This document shows positions 1 through 9,170 of a stretch of DNA of 20,472 nucleotides, one piece after another (the first letter of the stretch is position 1; every line of letters begins with the position of its first letter). The stretch lies in NCBI GenBank assembly GCA_003427395.1, contig BFEA01000203.1, positions 2,268,899 through 2,289,370 of the forward strand. The letters are read 5' to 3'. A program made the translations under genes and the position numbers. The stretch is from Chara braunii (Eukaryota > Streptophyta > Charophyceae > Charales > Characeae). Below the pieces are notes generated by a model. That model saw only the letters and a list, made by a program, of their open reading frames with translations. It searched no databases and had not been told where the DNA came from.

Positions 1-318
1 TTTTTTTTTTTTTTTTAGGGGGGGGGGGTAGAACGCATTTGACTCGAACGACCGAATGCATCCCCAAGGGGTCCCATATGTTCGGGCGTTCGGGTTCGGG
101 TGTTCGGCCCGTCCCGAACATCGGTTACCCTTATATATATATATAATGATATATTTATACATTTTTTGCTCGTACCATGAGAAATAACTGGAATCATTAT
201 ATTATTTTATTTATATTTCTTGTTATTGAATAAATACATTACACATCTTATTAATATATATTATCATACAAAAATATGCCCCAAGAAGTATAATTTGAAT
301 TCAAACAGAATTACCCTG
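1..318. repeat. TTCGGG-rich hairpin element and AT-rich spacer; no gene
   Basis: The window opens with 16 T, one A and a run of G. Positions 78-121 hold a TTCGGG-rich stretch whose ends ATGTTCGGG (78-86) and CCCGAACAT (113-121) are perfect 9 bp inverted repeats. It is preceded at about 54-75 by AATGCATCCCCAAGGGGTCC, which resembles a block at 16249-16272 next to a second TTCGGG-rich hairpin, so this is probably a dispersed repeat. From 130 to 318 the sequence is AT-rich with a short TA microsatellite, and I see nothing else in it. Confidence 0.4.
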
Positions 319-445
319 TAAACCGGAGGCAAAGAGGAAAAAAACAACAACAAACGAGGGGTTGTGATAAACTTTTCGTCAGAGTTTCATCGACTTATCA
401 GAAAGTTGAACCTATATATACATATATATAGAGAGAGAGAGAGAA
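319..445 (-). ncRNA. Decayed hammerhead-ribozyme-like repeat (left copy)
   Basis: Read on the minus strand, this ~125 bp block is clearly related to the last ~125 bp of the window read on the plus strand, so the two copies are inverted. The hammerhead-like core reads CTGATAA (395-401), then a stem-loop GTCGATGAAACTCTGAC, then GAAA. Compared with the hammerhead consensus CUGAUGA...GAAA, the catalytic G (G8) has become A, and one stem II pair is lost. The right copy keeps both. The flanking TATATATAGG, the CCCCTCGTTTGTTGT block and a GGTTT end are shared. I infer a dead member of a dispersed ribozyme-bearing repeat. The element type cannot be decided here. Confidence 0.45.
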
Positions 446-1078
446 AGATTGTATAGGGAGGTGGTATATTTTTAAAGGAAAAACACCCCTCGACCCTGTT
501 TCGTGACGAATCCTCACAATGTCTTTCTTTGATTTTGGTGGTTGCATTATCATAAGGTTTAGTTAGACAACCCCTTCCATATCCGCCAAAGAAACATGTG
601 TGGAGGTTGTTCTTTTTTTAAGTATGCTTGACTTACCTAACTCAAGACGAATTAAAGGCGTTCTCACACTAGCAATTTCGAAAATGCATCCGACCGTAAT
701 TTTGGCCACACCTTTATGCATTTGACTGTCATCCCGTTCATAAATAAGTATAAAACTGTTAGTGTGAATATGACCTAAAAGAAGAATGGGGGAAAAAAAC
801 AAAGCTTAGAAACAAAGTTTTGGTCGTGACGGCGGTGAAATATATAAGTTCAAAACAAATTTTACTTTATAATGAAGAAATTCTAGTAGTTTTTAGTTTT
901 GTGGGTTTTGTTTAGCTAAAGTTATATAAAATATTTTTCTATATTCTTATATTCTATTGAGCTATAGCTTCTAAAAATTTAACTTCCATGTATTGGCTTA
1001 GCATTACTTAGCTTGTACATTTTTTACTTAGTTGCGAAAATTACCAAATTCATTACATTTTCTCTGCTTTTTTATATT
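446..1078. other. Non-coding stretch with one dispersed-repeat motif
   Basis: No supported gene. Positions 663-696 carry a copy of the ~35 bp motif (CTCACACTAGCAATTTCG followed by AAAATGCATCCGACCG) found seven more times on the same strand further right. A T-run lies about 50 bp upstream, as in several other copies. The rest, especially 840-1078, is AT-rich with no recognisable content. Confidence 0.4.
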
Positions 1079-1161
1079 TGGGCCGAGCTGGATTCGAACC
1101 AGCGTAGGCAATTACCAACGGATTTACAGTCCGTTCCCTTTAGCCACTCGGGTAGTTCATA
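1079..1161 (-). pseudogene. trnY-GUA: 5'-truncated plastid tRNA-Tyr (GUA)
   Basis: The minus strand gives a class II tRNA with long variable arm: D-arm CCCGAGTGGCTAAAGGG, anticodon arm ACGGA-CTGTAAA-TCCGT with anticodon GTA (Tyr), T-arm CTGGTTCGAATCCAG, and 3' acceptor strand TCGGCCC plus discriminator A. This closely matches plastid trnY-GUA from memory of that gene. The first seven nucleotides (TATGAAC, complement of 1155-1161) cannot pair with TCGGCCC, where GGGTCGA or GGGCCGA is expected. The match therefore starts at tRNA nucleotide 8, consistent with a break point there. Without an acceptor stem it should not be functional. It lies 810 bp from the tRNA-fMet, on the same strand. Confidence 0.8.
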
Positions 1162-1970
1162 ATAAGAAAACAGCAAGATAAGATTAACACATCATTGATT
1201 CTAATAGAAAATAGACAAGCATCAACTTATTCATCAGAATTATATGTACCAGCACAGATAACTTATACAAAATCAGATTCCTATCTATTATATATATCAT
1301 TATGTATATATCATAATTATGTGTATGTATGATATAATATTCATTATTGTTGTGAAATATACGATTTTCTAGTTTTCTATAAGATTAAATAATGTCACAC
1401 AAATTAAGATTAACCGACCATACAATACATACGTAAAAGAAAGCCTCAGCATCGATCAATCCAGCAAATTAGAATTGAAAGTAGACGCAAAGTGAGTGGC
1501 TTGCCGCTTTCTTTCTTTCTTTCTTTCTTTCCGTCTCATTAATGAAACAAGTGAGATGCGTTGCGTAAAGTCTCTGAGGATCCCAAACAGCTCGGCGGTC
1601 GCTGGCTAGGGCGAGCGGCCGTACTTTTTTGTGGTTTCCTGCTGATCGAACATTGCTTGTTCGTCGTGGCTTCTTCCCTGTACCTTTCCGCTCGAATTCA
1701 GAGAGTTGCCAGCTCTCTTTTAAAGGTGCAGGAGTCTATCAAGTACTTATTTATATATATACTTTTTTACATTTTTTCTAAAAGAAAAAAAAATAATAAA
1801 AATCTTTATATGCTTAAAAAGAAATCAATCAAAATCTCTTGATAGAGCCTAAGGCGGCACGCCCGTCAGTCAGGGCGTGCCGTATGTCGGTCGCCTTATC
1901 TTATCTATATCTAATCTATCAGAACAATTAGTTAGAACTTCTCTCCATCCAATAGAGATTGGTGGAAGAT
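1162..1970. other. Spacer between plastid-like tRNAs; TTTC microsatellite and GC stem-loop
   Basis: No recognised gene. A (TTTC)n microsatellite lies at about 1507-1531. Positions 1540-1740 are more GC-rich than their surroundings and can be read as an open frame (with a TTG start, 1561-1842), but it matches nothing I know and its last third is poly-lysine/asparagine from A-runs. I do not call it a gene. The GC-rich stem-loop at 1851-1897 is listed separately. Confidence 0.35.
1851..1897. other. GC-rich two-tier stem-loop
   Basis: GGCACGCCC (1856-1864) pairs perfectly with GGGCGTGCC (1873-1881) around an 8 nt loop, and AAGGCG (1851-1856) pairs with CGCCTT (1892-1897) outside it. It sits between the tRNA-Tyr and tRNA-fMet pieces in AT-rich sequence. 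Organelle transcripts often end at such stem-loops, so a captured organellar 3' processing structure is plausible. That role is inference. Confidence 0.45.
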
Positions 1971-2043
1971 TGGCGGGAGTAGGATTTGAACCTACAACAT
2001 TCAGATTATGAGCCTGACGAGTTACCAATTACTCTATCCCGCG
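1971..2043 (-). tRNA. trnfM-CAU: Plastid-type initiator tRNA-fMet (CAU), structurally intact
   Basis: The minus strand folds into a full 73 nt tRNA. The acceptor strands CGCGGGA and TCCCGCC pair at six of seven positions, with a C-C mismatch at 1-72. Unpaired 1-72 is the hallmark of bacterial-type initiator tRNAs. The D-arm is GAGTAATTGGTAACTC, the anticodon arm TCAGG-CTCATAA-TCTGA (anticodon CAT), the T-arm GTAGG-TTCAAAT-CCTAC, and the discriminator is A. No CCA is encoded beyond the discriminator. The sequence is of plastid type. It has no visible damage, unlike its neighbours, but lies among truncated plastid pieces, so I infer a transferred copy. If transcribed in the nucleus it would need RNA polymerase III A and B boxes; TTCAAAT resembles a B box, but expression cannot be judged here. 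Confidence 0.85.
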
Positions 2044-2124
2044 CGCGTAGTATTAGTATGGCTCTTCTTTGCAAAAGAAATTGATAGGTCCGGGCTTAAA
2101 TAATTAATATATTAATTATATATC

Positions 2125-2159
<35 letters not shown>

Positions 2160-2294
2160 GACAAAGTTTTTCAATTTGAGCCTAGACAACCCAACTCACG
2201 TCTTTAAACCTTTGACAGATTTAAGTTTCATTTATAACTCATAAAAAAGATCTATTACACATATAAAGATCTATTAATTTATAAAGATCTATAA
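2044..2294. repeat. AT-rich spacer with (TTA)n microsatellite
   Basis: A trinucleotide TTA/ATT microsatellite occupies about 2127-2159. Downstream, AAAGATCTAT recurs three times between 2247 and 2292, directly before the psaC fragment. No upstream part of psaC can be read here in any frame. Confidence 0.5.
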
Positions 2295-2459
<165 letters not shown>

Positions 2460-2748
2460 TGGTTATTCAATTCTCAAAGTACAACCTTACAGAATTACTC
2501 TCAAGTGTCTCTCTGGAGAGATCTTGAATATATGCTTAGATTATATGTAACTTATATGATTCGACGTATGGAAAAAATTGATTTTTTCTTCCCAGCTAAT
2601 TTGTCAATGATGGTGCCTTTAAGATTTTATGCGGGATATAGTTATATAGATCCTAAGACAATATTCAAATTTCAAAAAAATGCTACTAAAATAGCACCAT
2701 CCATTTGAGCAGCGCCTGTGATCATATTTTTTATATAATCTGCATGTC
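2460..2748 (+). other. Unrecognised open stretch downstream of psaC fragment
   Basis: A frame without stops runs 2505-2708 (68 codons including the stop, first codon GTG). Its peptide contains RRMEKIDFFFPANLSMMVPL and KNATKIAPSI. Base composition and codon use look plastid-like. Directly after psaC one would expect ndhD in land-plant-type plastomes, but I could not match it to NdhD or any other plastid protein. It may be an organellar gene piece too diverged to name, or a chance frame. Confidence 0.3.
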
Positions 2749-2778
2749 ACTCATTCTTAAAAAATAGGAAGAATGAGT
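2749..2778. terminator. Perfect 10 bp stem-loop, plastid 3'-end type
   Basis: ACTCATTCTT (2749-2758) pairs with AAGAATGAGT (2769-2778) around a 10 nt A-rich loop. Inverted repeats of this size mark the 3' ends of many plastid transcripts, where they stabilise mRNA rather than terminate transcription. Its position between the psaC and ndhK pieces fits captured plastid DNA. Any present-day function is doubtful. Confidence 0.45.
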
Positions 2779-2821
2779 AATTCTTTTCTATTCAATCATT
2801 GTTAGAATCAAAAGCAAGGGG

Positions 2822-2905
2822 CCTTTACTTTATGGTACTAGTTGTTGTTTTATTGAGTTTGCATCTTTAATTGGTTCGAGATTTGATTTTGACCGTTATG
2901 GATTA
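2822..2905 (+). pseudogene. ndhK: ndhK fragment (plastid NDH subunit K)
   Basis: NdhK is a peripheral-arm subunit of the plastid NAD(P)H dehydrogenase-like complex and, like bacterial NuoB, supplies ligands for the last iron-sulfur cluster (N2). The plus-strand frame encodes [18 protein letters not shown] followed by [10 protein letters not shown], a near-exact match to the conserved N-terminal part of NdhK, including the tandem cysteines that ligate N2. The match stops after RYGL; the frame continues GVCVA and ends in TGA. Upstream, the residues before PLL do not read as NdhK. About 28 residues of a >200-residue protein remain, so this is a truncated plastid insertion. Its presence argues for a streptophyte-type plastome, because most green algae outside that lineage lack ndh genes. 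Confidence 0.85.
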
Positions 2906-3804
2906 GGTGTGTGTGTTGCTTGAATTATAGATCAATTGATTTTTCTAAGATGCTCATGTATATTATCCGAATTTTTATATGTTTTTAGGAGGAGAATCGG
3001 TCAACGGCTCTCTAAGAAAAAGAAAACAAAATTATCCACTATCACTTTGGTACTGCTACTTTTGGAATTGGACAAGACTACCGACTTAGATATATCTACG
3101 GGGGTTTTTGACCAATCAGTTTTGGTTTGATGACAATACATGAGGAGTTTAATTTAAGTAATTTAATTTTCTCTCCCCGCGCTTGGAAGAAACGATCTTG
3201 CACCGCTCGCATGTTCTTTGCTCTTTTGATTGTCCTCTAAGTCGTTAAAATAAGATAATGAAAAATTTTCAGAACCTTATTCATAATGTATAAGTCTGAG
3301 TAGAACTTATTATGAAAGATTCTGTCAACCTCATTGTTCAAATGACTTGCATGATACATATCCTATACGCAGAGGTTACACACACTTGTCTCTCTTTTCG
3401 TTGTTTTTATGTTGTGCAACACCCTTTCGACACTTATTTCACTGTCGGTGCGAATACCCCTTACAAAGGTATCCGTTCTGTTTTTTTACAAGTGTCGGAA
3501 AATGAAAATTGATTTGAAAATTGTATATGCCATGAGAACTCGCAACCATTTTTTTTGTTGATAACCAATAAATAACTCGGAGGAAAAAATATGGTTAACG
3601 TGGGCAAACAGTTTGGAGAGAAGGTTAACAACACATATAATTTTAATCATACATATATTATATATGCAACTTAGTTTCACTTATTTTTTATTGCTCATGT
3701 TTTTCTGACTCTTACTCTCACTTTTCACGACTTATTTGAAAAGTTACGCATTTTTCATTGTCCATGTTGTTTTCATCATAGATGTTGTTCGACTTGCTCA
3801 AATA
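2906..3804. other. Unassigned AT-rich stretch
   Basis: No gene is supported. A short frame at about 3045-3115 reads YHFGTATFGIGQDYRLRYIY, and another at 3312-3512 has no stop for 66 codons. Neither could be assigned to a family, and both lack supporting features such as splice-linked neighbours or a codon pattern different from the background. Confidence 0.3.
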
Positions 3805-4240
3805 GGTAGTCATAGTGGTTGCCTTCATGGTCTTCGGGATGTGCATGACTTCATGATGTTTCATGATTTTCGAGTAACATAAACAAATGTTCATAAGGGT
3901 TGCTTTCATGGTCTTCAGGGCGTTCATCACTTTGAGATGCTTCATGATTTTCGAGTAGCTTGAATAGATGACCATAAGGGGTCTTTGGGCCCTTCATCAC
4001 TTCGGGATGCTTCATGATTTTCTGGTAGCTTGAAAAGATGGTTATAAGGGTTGCTTTCATAGTCTTCGGGCGTTCATCACTTTAGGACGCTTCATCATTT
4101 TCGAGTAGTTCATGGTCTTCGGGGTGCGCATCACTTCGGAATGCTACATGATTTTCAGGTAGCTTGAACAGATGGTCCTAAGGGTTGCTTTCATGGTCTT
4201 CGGGGTGTTCATAATTTAGGGATGCTCCATAATTTTTGCA
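3805..4240. repeat. Degenerate ~80 bp minisatellite array
   Basis: About six units share TTTCATGGTCTTCGGG, then TTCATCACTTCGGGATGC, then TTCATGATTTTCGAGTAGC. The TCATGATTTT anchor (or its variants) falls at about 3861, 3942, 4012, 4092, 4146 and 4227, giving spacings of 81, 70, 80, 54 and 81. The period is therefore ~80 bp with internal deletions in some units. The minus strand reads as short repetitive peptides (for example KIMKHPEVMKGPKT), a by-product of the array rather than a gene. Confidence 0.8.
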
Positions 4241-5459
4241 ATGTGAACTGTGAATGGTTCATTAAACCAGTTGTCATTTAGTCGTCTCCGTATAGTGCAG
4301 ATAATCGTGGTGGTCTTACAGTTGGCATATACCTGATCCTGACGATGGTCTGCAAGATTGACACCCACATGTTCCTCAATTTTGTCGCTACTGATCTCAA
4401 CATTGTTTTTCATCAGTTATAGTTTAGAAAAAGTGATTCTGTGATTGTGGTCTGAGTGTCGAGCGACAATAAAAAATGACTTTCGTCCGCATTTATAGTG
4501 GTAGTAGATGTATGTCTTTGTTGATAGTTGGGTTCGCATCTTTAACTCTCCACCGATGTTTAATCATCACACTTTTGTTTTTTGGACAACCTTTGGCTAT
4601 CTGATTTTCATTGTGGTTGCAGTATGGAACTGCGAAGTCGTTCTACATTGTGTGTATTGTCGTATGATTCGTGAGTCTTGCGGCATTTGCGTTGTAAACC
4701 ACTACGGTAACTATTTGTTGTTTTTCACAGTTGTTGTGCATGCAGTATTTCGCTGTGTTATACTGTACACAGACGCTATGCGTTTGCTAAGCGCGCTGAG
4801 TTTTGCTAAGTTGTTGTGTCTCCGCTTACATTTCGAGCAGAGCATAGAGAGTGTGCCGTATTCGAACCCAACCTTTTAGGTTGCGTGGTTGCAGTTTGGT
4901 CAGAGAGGGTGGTATTACGATTTTGGGGCGTGATGAGGCGTTGTAAGAGGGTTACTACTGCAACTTGGAGGTTCGTCAGAGTACTGTCGTTCTGTATTTT
5001 GGACTACATTTCGATCATACTGCATTTTTTGCCACCATTGCGTGACCCTCAGGTACATCAAGGCAATCAGCCTCTCTCACTCAAGTTTGAGTGCACCTTT
5101 CTTGCATTTGAGGAACTTAGTATTTTTATTTATGCCCTTCTTACTCTCAGTCTAATCTATTTGGTTACGAGAGGAAGGCGGCATACGGGAGTGGAAGCAC
5201 ATAGGACAGCAACAACACCTTTGTGGGAGGCTCGCTTCATCGATTGCGGGAGCTCTGCCGGAACCTATGTGACGTTCTGGAGGCAGGGAAATGTACAAGT
5301 GCTATCTCCGTATGTGCCTAATAAACCCCTATATATACATCTCTCAAGTCCGAATGCTATGTGTACGTGCATCCTTACAATTGCTTTCTTTTTATAATCT
5401 AGTTAGACTAAATGAAAGGGATGCATACATGAATCTCGGTGGTTTAAACGCAGACTAAG
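4241..5459. other. Unassigned stretch with two overlapping open frames
   Basis: On the plus strand there is an open frame at 4508-4879 (ATG start, 123 codons) and another at 4816-5397 (GTG first codon, 193 codons; its first ATG is well inside). They overlap in different frames. The predicted peptides are rich in Leu, Val, Phe and Cys with hydrophobic runs, but show no domain I recognise, and the region has TTG/GTT-rich wording typical of low-complexity drift. I see no promoter, splice signals or homology that would support a gene. Confidence 0.25.
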
Positions 5460-6200
5460 GAATGCATACATTATTTTTAAGCAGAATGACCCAATGCTAT
5501 GTTTTTTCGTTTGCTTTTTGAAGGACCATGCATTATTTATAAGTAAAATAGTCAGGTTATAGTGTTTATTTTTTACGGTTTTTTTGTCTGATTTGTGTGG
5601 CTAAACATCGTTTCTAAGCAAAATGACTTGGTCTACATGTTTTTTTTGTTTTGTTTTTTTACTGAAGTTTAACATTTTTTCTAAACAGAATAATCCAACT
5701 TCATATTTTTGTGTTTCTTAAGACGGACTGAACATTTTTTCTATGCAGAATACTTAAGTATTTTAATAGAAAGTTAAACATTGTTTCTAAGTATAATGGT
5801 TTAGTCTGAAATCACGTACATTAAAAGTACAAACAAATATAAATCGAAAATATGTATTTTTATATGCATATGAATAGTCGACTAGACATTGTTTTTTATC
5901 CTTAAATAGTATCATTAAGAATAAAAGTAAAGTCAAGAGTATAAATGAACATGAATTGGACAAGTTTAACATTATTTTTCAGCATAATAATTCAGTTTCA
6001 TGACCATATTAAAAGACAAGTTAGACAATTTCATAATTTTTTAATGATTTAAACAATTCAGAGCGACTTAGCATTGTTTATAAGCACAATGACATAATCA
6101 CATTCCCAAAGAAGAGAAAAGTATTTGTGCCACCTGTTTTTGTATGATATAAGGCGTGCTAGACAGTGTTTTCAAACAGTTAGTCTAACGTCATGCCTTA
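5460..6200. repeat. Highly degenerate 60-75 bp tandem array
   Basis: The anchor ACATTGTTTCTAAGCAAAAT and close variants recurs at about 5468, 5531, 5606, 5672, 5731, 5777, 5887, 5970, 6074 and 6165, usually followed by GAC-T-AGT and a T-rich tail. Typical spacing is 46-75 bp, with a few longer gaps where units have decayed. Identity between units is low (visually well under 80% outside the anchor), so the array is old. Confidence 0.65.
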
Positions 6201-6379
6201 TATAAGATGTATAAACAATTAATCATTTGGAGGATTAATGAATTATCTCATGTGAAAACATCTTGGGATCTTTGTGAAAGACTTACTTTAGTTGTATGTG
6301 TTTGCTTGATTACGAGTTCAGTTTGAATTATCTTTTGATAGATAGCAACTTTAAATGTTCGTCATGTGTTATAGCTATA

Positions 6380-7348
6380 TGAGTTAGTTTAATTTTTATT
6401 TTTTTAGAGTCAAGTTGTTATAACTTCATATTTGACTTTGTATAAATTTTGGAAAGTCACTTTCGCAATGGGAAATACTGCCTAAATTTTTAGAAATTAT
6501 ATAGTTTTTTTTTTTTTTACAAAATTCAACTCTTGACTGAGTTACATATCTTATTGAGTAAAAATTTGAGAAACTTCCTTTTCCAAGAGAAGTATTGACA
6601 ATTTTTTGATTAAACCAGGGAGTTACATAAAATTTGACTTTTTGAAGTCTAAACTATTCGTAAAATTTATATTTTATTTTGTATAAATTTTTAAAAGACA
6701 CTTCCGTTGGAAAAAGTGCTACCGAAATTTTTAGAAATCTAAAGAGTTAGTTAAATTTTAAGCTTAGCAGAGTTCAAGTTTTCTCTTTGAGTTTATGCAT
6801 AACTTAGTAAAAATTTAGAAAGCTGACTTCACGAGGGGAAGTGTTGCTTAAAATTTTTCTTAATAAAAAAAATAGACAAAGTTTAACTCTGTAAAATCTT
6901 TTTTTTTGTCTTTGAGTCCATATCTGACTTAATGTAAATTTTGAAACTTTTGTAGAGGAAGTGTTGCTTAATTTTTTACTAAATCTAAAATTGACTTTGT
7001 GAAGTCAAAACTATTCGTAAATTTATATTTTATTTTTTATAAATTAAAAAAAAAACACTTCCATTGGAAAAAGTGCTGCCGAAATTTTTAGAAATCTAAA
7101 GAGTTAGTTAAATTTTAAGCTTAGCAGAGTTCAAGTTTTCTCTTTGAGTTTATGCCTAACTTAGTGAAAATTTGAAAAACTTCCTTCACGAGGGAAGTGT
7201 TGCCCAAAATTTTTCTTAATAAAAAAGATAGACAAAGTTTAACTCTGTAATTTATTTTTTTTTGTCTTTGAGTTCATATCTGACTTAGTGTAAATTTTGG
7301 AACTTCTGTAGAGGAAGTGTTGCCAAATTATTTACTAAATCTAAAATT
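6380..7348. repeat. Higher-order tandem array: ~119 bp monomers in 357 bp units
   Basis: Eight related monomers each end in a GAAGTGTTGCC-AAATTTTT block. The anchor G falls at about 6480, 6597, 6721, 6846, 6966, 7078, 7202 and 7322, so monomers are 112-125 bp. Monomers three apart are far more alike than neighbours: about 6632-6990 and 6989-7348 are near-duplicates with a 356-357 bp period (6721 to 7078, 6846 to 7202, 6966 to 7322). This is a two-copy higher-order repeat of three monomer types, with older single monomers on its left edge. The organisation resembles centromeric or heterochromatic satellites, on a very small scale. Confidence 0.85.
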
Positions 7349-8800
7349 ATTTTCATATTTCTCATTCAGTTAAGTTTTGAAACTGCATTTTTTATAAATG
7401 AAGTTTTTTTTATAATTTTGAAGAGTTATATATAGAGGTAAGTTTAAATTTAGTCTTAGGCGAAGTTAAATGAGATGTGAAATGAGGTCTTATTCTTCAT
7501 TCACTTAAACATAATTTAAAAAAATTGGTCTGTGTTGTGTAACATGTCTTCTTCGTTCATTTTAATTCAAGACCTCACTCGTTTTAATTTGATCCTACAA
7601 GGACCATCTTCTGTTATCTTGTGATAACATGTCTGTTTACGATTCAACTCCAACTCATTCTCACGACTTAACCTTTGGTCTTAACCCTTGTGGGTTTATT
7701 TGTTTTCTTAAGTCTTTACCCATATTTCTCTTTAATTATAATTTAAAAAGAATTGCATGTTTTCTTTTGGAAGGTTTGACAAAGGTTGAGGCTTGTTTGA
7801 ATAAGGCAAGGAGTGTAAGTGCATAGAGTGATTGAAGTTGACCTCGTGTAGTGCGTGGTTCGTTGATGTTGAACCTATGTGTGACTGCAAGTATGTCTCG
7901 TGATTTTGGAAGTTAGGGTTTGACCTTGTCTGCGACTATTTATGTATTTAGAAGGAAGTTATGTTTTGATTATGCGAGTGACCGCCTCATGTTATAACCT
8001 ATTATGTTTATACTTTGTACACCCGCGTTGTCTATTTAGATCATGCGCGAGGATTGAGTGAGAATTGAGTGAGAGAAACGAAGAGGTCCCCTTTTATATT
8101 TGTTTGTTAAATTTTTATGGTTGAACGTTGATATCTGCGATAGGTGTCAAAGTCAAACCCCTTGACCTTGTTCAAAGTCTCCGAAGATGGAGCACCGTTC
8201 TCATGGTCAGAGACGTTTGGCCGCCACAAATAAGCAAAACTCTTATACAACTTTTATTGGCAGTGTGTAGAAGAGAGTAAAGACTCACAATCGCCTTCGA
8301 GATTGTTTAGCGCTATTAGAGTAACCCCTCAAGACACGTGTCATCCAACACGGGTGTGTCGAAAACAACCCTCAAAATCATTAAGAACCGCATGGTTACG
8401 AGCACCTCATAATACGCCCTCATTGCAACTGCTTGCATATTTATGCATGGTTATTCAATATAAAAAGACATAGGTTGCCGCGATATTTATTCAAAGTCTC
8501 GCGCGTGACACCGACTTATTTTTGTTGTCAAAAAGTTATGGGTTGGATGCGAAAAAGAGATTAGGTGGATTAATATATCGAGTTCGGTTTTATTTTTGTA
8601 AGGTGTATCACATGGTTAGTGTTCGTTGTCCTAGTCGACAGGCGCAAAGCCCTCAGAACGTCGATTTATTCACGAGTCTGATTAAGGCGTTAGATGATAC
8701 ATACCTCTTATGTTACAAAGAACAAGAAATGCCCTCGGCTAGATCATCTTTGTGATTACACTCGAACAACTTTCACACGTGATTCAGTAGCTCGACGAGG
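7349..8800. other. Unassigned non-coding stretch
   Basis: No gene is supported. Short frames at 7629-7826 and 8522-8755 encode peptides with no recognisable domain. Small local repeats occur (for example GATTGAGTGAGA and AATTGAGTGAGA near 8051-8075). No RNA gene or mobile-element end was identified. Confidence 0.3.
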
Positions 8801-9170
8801 ATACGATTATCAAAAGGTGGTGACAACCCCTTGGGCAGAGGTAGGTTATTCCTCGCGCGACATCTATCTTGTCGGAGGGGTTTGCGACCTCTATCTTGTC
8901 GTAGGGGTTCGCCGAATGAGATATCAGTACCTTAAAAAACTCGGTCCAATAAATAACTAGTTTAAATCACCAGTACCTTACTCAACTATTGAATCTGAGC
9001 CTCCCAGCACGCTGCGCTCCAAGTCCTGCCGAACCACCGTCGCAATTTTTTTTTTTCGTTTTGCCTTGCGGCCTTCAGCCGGTGTGGTCCGGCAGGGCGA
9101 AGCCCAAATGGCGCGGCGCGTGTATGGGAAACGTTGAGACCAATAGCTGGGCAAGGTACTGGTGGTTTAA
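8801..9170. repeat. Dispersed repeat pieces with GGTGGTGACAA block and TACTGGTGGTTTAA tags
   Basis: Positions 8816-8845 (GGTGGTGACAACCCCTTGGG...) match 9947-9968 (GGTGGTGACAAACCCTTAGG), and the 100 bp upstream of each copy is also weakly alike. A ~27 bp tandem duplication built on TCTATCTTGTCGNAGGGGTT lies at about 8862-8912. At 8961-8975 the minus strand reads TACTGGTGATTTAA, and at 9157-9170 the plus strand reads TACTGGTGGTTTAA, preceded by AATAGCTGGGCAAGG. The two tags flank ~180 bp of GC-rich sequence with a T-run, in inverted orientation. This could be one inverted-repeat element or two abutting repeat copies. Confidence 0.45.

Noticed and set aside
3045-3115. Similarity of YHFGTATFG to a choline-transporter-like motif
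   Set aside because: Only a few residues agree and the following residues do not fit the family. This is not enough to call.
3805-4240. A regularly spaced array that could be mistaken for a CRISPR
   Set aside because: The units are tandem ~80 bp repeats with no unique spacers and poor conservation, and the context is eukaryotic.
4816-5397. The longest uninterrupted plus-strand frame outside the repeats (193 codons) as a protein gene
   Set aside because: It has only a GTG at the 5' edge, no recognisable domain, overlaps another frame, and has no splice or promoter evidence. I cannot support it as a gene.
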